Assembly (NCBI GenBank): GCA_945877655.1
Contig: CAMCSH010000003.1
Location: forward strand, 1-37,996
Length of the DNA: 37,996 nucleotides
Direction of reading: 5' to 3'
Source: Lentisphaera araneosa HTCC2155
GTDB taxonomy: Bacteria > Verrucomicrobiota > Lentisphaeria > Lentisphaerales > Lentisphaeraceae
Shown here: piece after piece, positions 18,773 through 26,595 of the stretch
Position numbering within the stretch: the stretch's first letter is position 1
Layout of the letters: each line of letters opens with the position of its first letter
Notes under the pieces: model-generated
The model's database searches: none
What the model saw: only the letters and a program-made list of their open reading frames with translations
Told to the model about the DNA's origin: nothing
Program-made: the position numbers and the translations under genes

Positions 18773-19366
18773 TCAGAACCCGACGCGGCTCTTCGAGCCT
18801 TGTTTGGTGATGGTTTTTTCATCTTCCCAGATGGCTTCGCCATCGAGGGTGGTGAGGGAGAGTTGGAAGATGTAGGAAGCTTGTTTGATGTTGCCGCTGC
18901 GGGCGCGGTCTTCGAGGATTTTGCCGGAAAGGGTGAGGTTCGGACGCTTGCGGGCGGCCGGATCCTTCTTCTTCAAGAACTCATCTTCTTGGTTGAGGGC
19001 GCGGGCGCCGGGAGCTTCCGCTTCGGCTGCACTGCCGAAGTTGAGCAAGGTACGGACTTGTCCGCTCTTGTTCAGTTTGACCCGGATTTTTTTGGTCAGC
19101 AGGTCGACATCGAAGCGCTGGCTGGTGTTGTTGGTGACCTTGTCGATCATCAGGTAAACCGGGCGATCCTCGATCTCTTTGAAGACGGGCGAGTCGATCA
19201 TCGAATCGACCATGTTGTCTGCGGCCATGGCGAATTCTTGCAGGTTGATCTGATCGACGTCGACAATCATCTGGTTGCCGTTGGGGTCGATATAGGCAGC
19301 GGGGGTGCTGCAGGAGGCGCCGAGCAGGGTGGCGAAGGCGGCGGAACCGAGGAGGAGGTGTTTCAT
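18773..19366 (-). CDS. lpoB: LpoB-like penicillin-binding-protein activator lipoprotein
   Basis: 197 aa; AYIDPNGNQMIVDVDQINLQEFAMAADNMVDSMIDSPVF...RPVYLMIDKVTNNTSQRFDVDLLTKKIRVKLNKSG; NLTLSGKI...YIFQLSLTTLDGEAIWEDEKTITKQG. Confidence 0.85.
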   Translation of the reverse strand: MKHLLLGSAAFATLLGASCSTPAAYIDPNGNQMIVDVDQINLQEFAMAADNMVDSMIDSPVFKEIEDRPVYLMIDKVTNNTSQRFDVDLLTKKIRVKLNKSGQVRTLLNFGSAAEAEAPGARALNQEDEFLKKKDPAARKRPNLTLSGKILEDRARSGNIKQASYIFQLSLTTLDGEAIWEDEKTITKQGSKSRVGF

Positions 19367-19434
19367 GGGGATTCCTGAGTTGTAGGAGTGTAGGGTGAAG
19401 GTGTTGTAGGAGTTGAGGAGATTCTAGCTTGTGG

Positions 19435-19477
19435 GCCCTTAAAACCCCTAAAACCCTTCCAACCCCTAAAACCCTTA
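19435..19477 (-). repeat. Dispersed G-rich intergenic element, copy A (starts on the ycfL-like stop codon)
   Basis: Reverse strand TAAGGGTTTTAGGGGTTGGAAGGGTTTTAGGGGTTTTAAGGGC; 40/43 identical to 34854-34896. Confidence 0.9.
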
Positions 19478-19885
19478 TTTGGTTTCGATGACTTTGAAGC
19501 GGAAGTCGTGGGCTTTTGGCGAGGGGGCTACGAGAGTCAAGGACTTGCGTTCGCGGCCGGACATGACGAAGGTGCGCCATTGGGCGTCGGCATTGAGGCA
19601 GAAGCCGCTGTCATCGTACCATTCGCACTTGTAGTTGACGGCGAGGGTGGAGTTGCTGTCGTTGGCGAGTTCGAGGTTGATTTTGCGGAAGCCGCTGTCG
19701 GTTTCGCCTTCGTTGATGCCGTAGCAGAGCAGCTTGTTGCTGAGGGTGGTGTCAGGCTCAAAGCGTTTGTCTTTGACGATGTCGCGGCGGGCCTGGTTGT
19801 TGGCGGCGGTGATTTCGTTGACATCGTGGGCGCAAGAGCTGCCGAAGGCGGCGGCTAGGAGCGAGCAGAGGAGGAGTTTTTTCAT
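19475..19885 (-). CDS. YcfL-like lipoprotein (DUF1425/COG5633)
   Basis: MKKLLLCSLLAAAFGSSCAH...INLELANDSNSTLAVNYKCEWYDDSGFCLN...WRTFVMSGRERKSLTLVAPSPKAHDFRFKV. Confidence 0.8.
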   Translation of the reverse strand: MKKLLLCSLLAAAFGSSCAHDVNEITAANNQARRDIVKDKRFEPDTTLSNKLLCYGINEGETDSGFRKINLELANDSNSTLAVNYKCEWYDDSGFCLNADAQWRTFVMSGRERKSLTLVAPSPKAHDFRFKVIETK

Positions 19886-21348
19886 TTCGGATTTCCTTGT
19901 TTGGCTTCGAGAACAATCTGGTGGATCGAGAAGGGGCCGGCGGGGGAGGGTGCCTTGACCAGAATAAGCAGGCCGCGGCCGGATTTGAGATCGATGTATT
20001 CAGTGGCGCCGGATCCGGAGCGGATACCGAGGCGGCCATCTTCCGGCATCGGCATGCGGGCATAAAGCACTTCGCGCGGCAGGGTGAGCCAGGTGCGGCG
20101 GTCGGCTTCGTTCATGGCGATTTGGTAGCCGGCGCCGATGACGTCCGCCGCGAGTCCGGCCCAGACCGCGTTGTCTTTACCAGCCGCAGCTTTGGCGGCT
20201 TTTTTGGCGCCCCAGGTGGCGGCGGCTTTGGCTGCGGTGGAAATCAGGGTGCGGGTGATCACCATCGGCAATTCCTGGGAGAAATGAGTGGCAACGATGT
20301 CATCGACATTGACCAATGAAGCGGTGCCGGCGTCTTGATTTCCGGCGCGGACGCTGAAGCCCGAGGAGCTGAGGGGATGCGGCACCAGGGTGGGGAAGGC
20401 GGCGCCGACATAAGGCACGGTGCCATCGACGATGAAGACCGGCAGGTCGATGCGAATCTGGTCCCGGGAAGGAGCTCGTCCGGTTTCAACGATGACGTGG
20501 ACGCAGGGCGGCTCAGCTTGTTTGGTGTCGATTCTTTGCAGCATCGCATCAATGGTTTTTTTCAGGTCGGGCTGGTGCTTGGCACACATGGCGGCGAGGC
20601 GGCGCAGCGAGGCCCGGCTACGATCAAGGTCGGAGGAGTCAGCTGGGCGGTGAAGGAAATAAATCGCGTTGACGAGGACGGCGGCGGGGTTGTCAAAGTC
20701 TTTGATGGCTTTGTAGTGTTCGAGGTCGCCATAGGTCTGGTCGAGTTTATTTTTGACGCCGGGGTCATTGAGGGTTTTTTCGGACTTGTAGGTTTTGTCC
20801 TGCGAGGCCTTGGTTTCGATTTCTTCGCGTTCGGCGACTTCTGATTGGCTTTGGCGTTGGGCGTCTTGCTGGGCGAACTCGGTGGCGCGGAGCTCGGCTC
20901 GGGCGTCGTCCCAACGGCCCATTTCCATCAGGATGAGGGCTTTCGAATTGTGCATCATGATCCGGTCGTACCAGCGTAGGCGGTAGGGCAGGTAGGAGAG
21001 GTTGGTCATTGTGCCGGAGAGGATTTCGCCGACCCGGACATCGGCCTGCTGATCTTGTTCTTTGGCAAAGGCATCGGCCTGGTCATATGCTGTGAGGGCT
21101 TCGTCGAGGCGACCGGCGGCGTGGAGGGCGGCGCCTTTTTCCAGTTGACTGACGACCCGGTCGCGACTGGGGGATTTTTCCGCCAGTTCGCAAGCTTCCA
21201 CAGCCGATCCCTGGAAGTCGGCTCGTTCCCATTGGCTGGCGAAGCGCTTGGTGCGGTCGTTGTAGCTGTTGCAAGAGGCCAGAGCTAAGACGAGGGCGCC
21301 GCAAATAAGATGTTTGCTGGAAGCGATCGAGGCGGTGAGTGTGATCAT
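19882..21348 (-). CDS. COG3014-like lipoprotein with TPR-like N-terminal part
   Basis: 488 aa; lipobox LASC; QLEKGAALHAAGRLDEALTAYDQAD, SYLPYRLRWYDRIMMHNSKALILMEMGRWDDARAELR, NPAAVLVNAIYFLHR. ATGA overlap with the ycfL-like gene. Confidence 0.75.
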   Translation of the reverse strand: MITLTASIASSKHLICGALVLALASCNSYNDRTKRFASQWERADFQGSAVEACELAEKSPSRDRVVSQLEKGAALHAAGRLDEALTAYDQADAFAKEQDQQADVRVGEILSGTMTNLSYLPYRLRWYDRIMMHNSKALILMEMGRWDDARAELRATEFAQQDAQRQSQSEVAEREEIETKASQDKTYKSEKTLNDPGVKNKLDQTYGDLEHYKAIKDFDNPAAVLVNAIYFLHRPADSSDLDRSRASLRRLAAMCAKHQPDLKKTIDAMLQRIDTKQAEPPCVHVIVETGRAPSRDQIRIDLPVFIVDGTVPYVGAAFPTLVPHPLSSSGFSVRAGNQDAGTASLVNVDDIVATHFSQELPMVITRTLISTAAKAAATWGAKKAAKAAAGKDNAVWAGLAADVIGAGYQIAMNEADRRTWLTLPREVLYARMPMPEDGRLGIRSGSGATEYIDLKSGRGLLILVKAPSPAGPFSIHQIVLEAKQGNPK

Positions 21349-21534
21349 GGCGTTTTTTGGGGGATAGAGTTCTGGTGTTTGGAACTGTCTTTCGGCCTGC
21401 GCAGATTAGACATGGTGGCGTCTTGCGCGCAGATTCCGATTTGAATGGGGCTTAAGAACGGTTTCGAGATTATATCCCGGCCTCGGCCTGATGGTAATCG
21501 TTTTGAAGTAAAATCCGACGAAAGCTTCGAAGGC

Positions 21535-21562
21535 AAAACCGCGCCCGATGAGGCGCGGTTTT
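21535..21562 (-). terminator. Intrinsic terminator after the CsgG-like pair
   Basis: AAAACCGCGCC-CGATGA-GGCGCGGTTTT. Confidence 0.8.
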
Positions 21563-21569
21563 GAGCACT

Positions 21570-22595
21570 TCAGCGGTCGCTAGGAGGGGCCGGAGGAGGA
21601 GGCAGGGGAGCATCCTCCGAAACTTCGACCTTGACCGCGCGGCGGGGAGCGGGTTTGGGTTTTTCGAGGCTGAGGCGGCAGATCTGGCCGCGGTCGATGC
21701 CGTTGTCCTCAAGGATTTGGGCCTTCGAGAAAAGCGGCTGGATCTCGGTGATGCGGACCTTACCGAGCTTGACTTCCTGGCTGCCCAGGACGGCACCGGT
21801 GTCGGGGTCGATCAGTTTCTCGCCGAGGCCGAAGACGTCCCAGATTTCGCCAACGGCGATGTTGGTGCCTTGGCCGCGCGAGATGGAGGCGATGTTGTCG
21901 ATCGGGTGGGAGAGGATCTTGGCCGGCATGACGCGGTCGAGAATGTCAGCAACGCCGCGTTTGGCGAACTCACGGGCGACCAGGCGGTAGAGCTCTTCGT
22001 CGTTGTTGCTATCGCGGACGGCGTATTCCTTGTTCATCACCGTGTCGTCGAGTTCGGCGCGCACCGGAATCGAGGCGGCGAGGACGCCACTGGTCGAGTC
22101 GATGATCTGGATCGTGCCACCGAGGCGGACGGTGCGGCGTTCAGCGCTGCGGCCGGTGTCGAAATGGGCTTTTTCGACGATGTCGCCGAAGTCCGAGATG
22201 TTGGCGAGGACGAGCCAGCGGACGCCGCGGATCTGGAAGGATTTTGCGGCGGCGGTATCGCGGGGGTCGATGATGCCGGATTCGGCCAACTTCTGTTCGC
22301 TGAGGACGCGGGCCAGTTCATCGCGGGCGACGACTTGGAATTTGCCGGTGGCGGCAAAGGCGTCGGAGAGCTCGGTGCTGAGAGCTTCGGCGGTGCGCTG
22401 GATCGAGGCGGCCTTGGCGTGTTTCTCGAGGGCCGAGGCGATTTTCACCGCGGAGATGCCGAGGGTGTTTGTGTTGGTTTTCGGATCGGGAGCCTGGGCG
22501 GCGGGGCGAGGATCTTGAGCGAGAGCTTCGATCGAAGAAGCCAAGCAGAGAGTCATCAGACCGCAGGCGATGCGGGAGAGTGAACGCGTATTCAT
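21570..22595 (-). CDS. CsgG-like exported protein
   Basis: MNTRSLSRIACGLMTLCLASSIEALAQ signal; ALSTELSDAFAATGKFQVVARDELARVLSEQKLAESGIIDPRDTAAAKSFQIRGVRWLVLANISDFGD is a CsgG-type pattern. Confidence 0.75.
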   Translation of the reverse strand: MNTRSLSRIACGLMTLCLASSIEALAQDPRPAAQAPDPKTNTNTLGISAVKIASALEKHAKAASIQRTAEALSTELSDAFAATGKFQVVARDELARVLSEQKLAESGIIDPRDTAAAKSFQIRGVRWLVLANISDFGDIVEKAHFDTGRSAERRTVRLGGTIQIIDSTSGVLAASIPVRAELDDTVMNKEYAVRDSNNDEELYRLVAREFAKRGVADILDRVMPAKILSHPIDNIASISRGQGTNIAVGEIWDVFGLGEKLIDPDTGAVLGSQEVKLGKVRITEIQPLFSKAQILEDNGIDRGQICRLSLEKPKPAPRRAVKVEVSEDAPLPPPPAPPSDR

Positions 22596-22596
22596 A

Positions 22597-23787
22597 TCAG
22601 TCGTCGACCTTTTTGACTTCGATGTTCTTGCGTGAATCGGTGTTTTTCTTCTCATCGACCTTCAGGTCGAAGGAGACCTTCGAGTTCTTGTAGAAGTCGG
22701 CCATGCCGGTGAGTCGTGCGGCTTCCGCTTCGGTCAGGATCTGGCCGGCCTTCAGGCCTTGCAGCAGGAGCAGGTCTTGCGAATGACGGTCGTGCATGGC
22801 GGCAGTCATGGCGAGGCTGAGATTGAGGCGCTGGCCGGGGATGAAGTTGACGAAGCGGCTGAGCTCGACGTAGCCGTCGCGGCTGAGGCGGAGCTTGTGC
22901 AGGCCAGGACGGACGCTGAGGGCGCCACCGGCGGTGCCGACCATGATGCCGTCGACTTCGACGACGACGTCGTTGGCGACGGCGCTAGCGGTTTTGGTGC
23001 CGACGACCCAGGTGTTGTCCTTCTTCAGGATTTCCGGCAGGGTGAAGCCGTCGACGTTGCAATTGAGCTCGATTTCGATCAGACCGGCATCGGCCTTGTT
23101 AGGACCGGCGACGGCGAGATCGGCGATCTTGTCGCTGATCTGGGTGGCGGCGTCGGTGAGCAGGGCGCCGCCGGTGACGGCGTCGATCTCAGCTTTGCTG
23201 CCGGCATTGGCATCGGCGCGGGCGACTTTGAAGGCGTTGACCATGCCGGCCTTGATCGCGGCGCCTTGTTTGAGCTCGATCAACTTGAATGTGGCGTCGA
23301 GGCTGCTGACCAGGTTCTTCTCGTGGAGACCGATGCGCTCGTCGTCGATGCTCTTGGTGATCTGGCCGAGCTGGGCCAGGGTGACGACGAGGGCGTAGTC
23401 GGCGCCGACATCACGGGAGAGGGAGAGGATGGTCTGGTCATCGTAGTTGAAGCCGCCTTTCTCCGCGTCCTTGCGGTTGCCGAGGAGGGTTTCCTTGGCG
23501 ATCAGGGAGAAGCCCCGTCCGGCGACTTGGGCAGTGACGAAGTCTTCCATCACCGGCAGGTAGTCGTCCATCTTCACGCCGCCGCGGTTGAGGACGAAGA
23601 TGGCGACGCTGTGCTGGGCCTTGGGGGCGATCTTGGTGACGGTTTTGACCGTTTCCAGAGTTTCGACACTGGTGCTTTTTTTGACCGTGGTCTGCTGGGT
23701 GACGGTGTCTTGCTGGGTTTCTACCGTCTGGGCCAGAGCGGACTGGATGCAGACGAGTGAGAAGACCAGCGTCATCGCTGTTTTCAT
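22597..23787 (-). CDS. Exported protein with CsgG-like N-terminal part and PEGA-like C-terminal segment
   Basis: MKTAMTLVFSLVCIQSALAQ signal; VEDFVTAQ-type helix, GRGFSLIAKETLLG..., VGADYALVVTLAQLG; later VVVEVDGIMVGTAGGALSVRPGLHKLRLSRDGYVELSRFVNF resembles PEGA. Confidence 0.6.
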   Translation of the reverse strand: MKTAMTLVFSLVCIQSALAQTVETQQDTVTQQTTVKKSTSVETLETVKTVTKIAPKAQHSVAIFVLNRGGVKMDDYLPVMEDFVTAQVAGRGFSLIAKETLLGNRKDAEKGGFNYDDQTILSLSRDVGADYALVVTLAQLGQITKSIDDERIGLHEKNLVSSLDATFKLIELKQGAAIKAGMVNAFKVARADANAGSKAEIDAVTGGALLTDAATQISDKIADLAVAGPNKADAGLIEIELNCNVDGFTLPEILKKDNTWVVGTKTASAVANDVVVEVDGIMVGTAGGALSVRPGLHKLRLSRDGYVELSRFVNFIPGQRLNLSLAMTAAMHDRHSQDLLLLQGLKAGQILTEAEAARLTGMADFYKNSKVSFDLKVDEKKNTDSRKNIEVKKVDD

Positions 23788-24002
23788 GGGGTGTCCTTGC
23801 AGTGTGTGGAACATGTTTTGGCGGCCTCCGCCGCGGATCTGGGGTTGGCGGCCCGTGTGGGCCGTCGCTTAAATGGACGCGTCCGACGCCGGTTTATCGG
23901 CTCCGATTCGCGACCGTGTTCGGAAGAGATGTCGCTGAATTTAATCGGGGATTGCGACTTCGCGATGCCGCAGCTTCACCAAGGACGAAGCTCAGGCAAG
24001 GC

Positions 24003-26207
24003 TCAGCGGTGTTTTTTCTTCGAGCTGTCATCGCTTTGGGCCGCTTCGCGTTCGCTAATCTGGGCGTCGCGTTCGGCACGTGCGGCCTCGGCGCGTTGAC
24101 GGGCTTGCGATTCGCGTTCAGCGCGGGCTTGCGCATCTCGTTCGCGCTCAGCGCGTGCGGCTTCGGCGCGTTCACGGGCTTGCGATTCGCGCTCAGCGCG
24201 TGCGGCTTCGGCGCGTTCACGGGCTTGCGATTCGCGTTCGGCGCGGGCTTGGGCATCTCGTTCGCGTTCGGCGCGAGCTTGAGCTTCGGCCCGTTGCTGC
24301 GCTTCTTGATGAGCCTGCTCTCGAGCGGCGCGCTGCTGTTGATCGCGCTCGGCGCGGGTTTGAGCTTCGCGGTCGCGTTCAGCGCGTGCAGCTTCGGATT
24401 GCTGGCGGGCGCGGGCTTCCTGTTCGGCCCGTTCCTGGGCGTCGCGTTGCTGAGCGGCTTGACGGCTGGCCTGCTGCTGGGCCTCCTGTTGCGCTTGTTC
24501 ACGGGCGGCACGCTGTTGAGCGTCGCGACCGGCCTTGGCTTGCGTCTCGGCGCGATGCTGGGCTTCTTGGGCCTGACGAGCTTGCTCCTGAGCCTGGGCT
24601 TGACGATCAATCTGAGCTTGACGCTCGATCTGGGCGATCGTTTGTTTTTCGCGTTCGGCCTGGGCCTGTTGTTGAGCTTGGCGTTCGGCAGCGGCGGCGT
24701 CCGCGCGTTGACGGGCCTGAGCTTCACGTTCGTTCCTGGCGTCGCGCTGAGCCCGTTCATAAGCAGCTTGCTGGGCGCGGACTCGGGATTCCCGCGCTTC
24801 GGCCTCTTCCTGGGCTTTGGCCTGGGCGGCGCGTTCAGCCCGGGCCCGAGCCTCGTTCAGCCTGGCTTCCTGCACGGCTTTGGCTTGAGCGTCAGCTTCG
24901 CGATCTTGTTTTGGGCTGCTGGGCTGGGGCTCGCGTGGGTTGTTTTGGCCAGCCCGGGCGGCTTCAGCGCGGCGACGAGCCTCGTTGAGCTGGTTTACCT
25001 GAGCCTTGGCTTGAGCCTCGCGAGCGGCTGCGGCGCGTTCGCGGGCTTCGTTCAGCCTGGCTTCCTGCTGCGCCTTGGACTGAATCTCGGGGGTTTGAGT
25101 TGTCGACTGCGGGTGACGACCTTGGGCTTCGGCGCGTGCGGCTTCGGTGCGGCGACGGTCTTCATTCAGTTGGGCGTCCTGTTGAGCTTGGGCTTGCGCG
25201 GCGCGTTCGTTGCGGGCCTGGGCCTCGGCGCGTTGCTGGGCCAGGGCTTCCTGCTGATTACGAGGCTGGCCGCTGTGGTTATTCAGGCGGTTTACCTGTT
25301 CTTCCCGGAGGCGCGCCTCTTCCTGGCGTTGCAGTTGAACCCGGGCCTGTTTGTCGGCTAGGTTCTGCGTCTCCTGCTGTTTTTTCAGCAGATCCGCCTG
25401 GCGACGCTGGGCGGCGTCTTCGAGATTGCGGGCTTCACGTTGTTGACGTAGCTCTTTGTCGCGGGCGATCTTGGCGGCCTCGGCCAGACGCTGCTGCTCC
25501 AGCTCTCGTTCGCGCTGGGCTTTGAGCTCGGCCTCGCGCTGCTTTTTCAGACGTTCGGCTTCAAGACGGGCAGTGCGTTCGGCTGCGGTCTCGACATGGC
25601 CGTGGTTGCCGCCATTTTGGCCGTTGTGGCCGTCGTTTCCGTGCTCATTGTGCCCGCCGGAATGGCCGGCGTGACCGCGGTCGTAGTTGCCTCTGCCGCG
25701 ATGACGGTGTTCTTCGACATAATAAAATCGCAGGTACCAGGTTTCGCAGCTGCGGCGGTGCAGCAGCTCCCGTTCGTGGCATTCGCGGGCGCAGCGATCC
25801 CGTTCCATCTGGTCATGCCAGGCGCGGTGGTCCAAGTCCCAACGCATCCGGTCGAGCTCCATCCGTTGATATCGCAGGCGGCATTCTTCATCGTCGAGCA
25901 ATCTCTGGCGCTCTTCGTACCAGACTTCGGACTCGACGCTGGGAGGGGCCCAATAAGGATCGTCATTGAGGCGACGCTCCATCACTAGCGGTGCCTCGCG
26001 GCAGACCGGCGGCGGCGGCAAGGGAGGGCACTCGCGGACGAGCGGCGCCGGGCTGATCAGGCTTTCATAGCGCTGTTGCGGCGGACAAGCTTCGACGGGG
26101 CGGCTTTCCAAATAGACCCGATCGGGTTCGGTTCGATAGGGGGCACAGGCGGCGAAAGTGCTCATCATCAACAAAGCCGCGACCGGCACGGTGACACGCG
26201 AGTTCAT
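24003..26207 (-). CDS. Large lipoprotein with His/Gly/Asn-rich linker and long Arg/Glu/Ala/Gln helical repeat region
   Basis: MNSRVTVPVAALLMMSTFAACAPYR; linker HRHRGRGNYDRGHAGHSGGHNEHGNDGHNGQNGGNHGH; then about 500 residues such as AERESQARERAEAARAERESQARERAEAARAERERDAQ; ends SSKKKHR. Confidence 0.85.
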   Translation of the reverse strand: MNSRVTVPVAALLMMSTFAACAPYRTEPDRVYLESRPVEACPPQQRYESLISPAPLVRECPPLPPPPVCREAPLVMERRLNDDPYWAPPSVESEVWYEERQRLLDDEECRLRYQRMELDRMRWDLDHRAWHDQMERDRCARECHERELLHRRSCETWYLRFYYVEEHRHRGRGNYDRGHAGHSGGHNEHGNDGHNGQNGGNHGHVETAAERTARLEAERLKKQREAELKAQRERELEQQRLAEAAKIARDKELRQQREARNLEDAAQRRQADLLKKQQETQNLADKQARVQLQRQEEARLREEQVNRLNNHSGQPRNQQEALAQQRAEAQARNERAAQAQAQQDAQLNEDRRRTEAARAEAQGRHPQSTTQTPEIQSKAQQEARLNEARERAAAAREAQAKAQVNQLNEARRRAEAARAGQNNPREPQPSSPKQDREADAQAKAVQEARLNEARARAERAAQAKAQEEAEARESRVRAQQAAYERAQRDARNEREAQARQRADAAAAERQAQQQAQAEREKQTIAQIERQAQIDRQAQAQEQARQAQEAQHRAETQAKAGRDAQQRAAREQAQQEAQQQASRQAAQQRDAQERAEQEARARQQSEAARAERDREAQTRAERDQQQRAAREQAHQEAQQRAEAQARAERERDAQARAERESQARERAEAARAERESQARERAEAARAERERDAQARAERESQARQRAEAARAERDAQISEREAAQSDDSSKKKHR
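24144..24233 (-). repeat. Exact tandem duplication of a 45-bp coding unit (15 aa)
   Basis: GCGCTCAGCGCGTGCGGCTTCGGCGCGTTCACGGGCTTGCGATTC twice in tandem. Confidence 0.9.
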
Positions 26208-26346
26208 TCGGGATCCTTGGGATGGGGACAACTGCACCACGTTTTGGGGAGCTTGGCTGTCCTTGCCCTTAATCTGCAGCCGGAAGGGGGGTGGAATCAA
26301 GTCTTATCTGCAAGGAAAATCGTAATCGGGCCGGAATTGTTGGGAT

Positions 26347-26595
26347 TCAGCTCCCCTTGCCGACGCGATACCAGAACAAGACCCGCTCTCCCGGACGCAA
26401 AAGCGGCCCGGATGGCGGCGCGATCCATAGGAGACTGCCGTCGTCGAGGCGGCGCAAGTGGCCGATCGGGGCGTCGAAAGCGGTCGCGCAGCAAGGAGAC
26501 AAGGGAAGCTCCCGGATCAGGCTGGCATCGAACACCGCAGGGCGTGCGGCGGACCCTGCAGCAGCAAGAGATCGATGGGTGTGGAGGTTGTTCAT
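26347..26595 (-). CDS. Small hypothetical protein, translationally coupled to the upstream TPR-like gene
   Basis: MNNLHTHRSLAAAGSAARPAVFDASLIRELPLSPCCATAFDAPIGHLRRLDDGSLLWIAPPSGPLLRPGERVLFWYRVGKGS; ATG overlaps upstream stop (ATGA). Confidence 0.65.
   Translation of the reverse strand: MNNLHTHRSLAAAGSAARPAVFDASLIRELPLSPCCATAFDAPIGHLRRLDDGSLLWIAPPSGPLLRPGERVLFWYRVGKGS

Noticed and set aside
22759-23760. 333-aa plus-strand ORF antisense to the CsgG/PEGA-like gene
   Set aside because: Compositionally biased shadow ORF; the minus strand has a signal peptide and a domain pattern.
23757-25361. 534-aa plus-strand ORF with FAFGAGL-type hydrophobic repeats
   Set aside because: Mirror image of the A/E/R/Q helix repeat on the minus strand; periodic codons keep the antisense frame open. 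The minus-strand frame has a lipoprotein signal and a plausible start.
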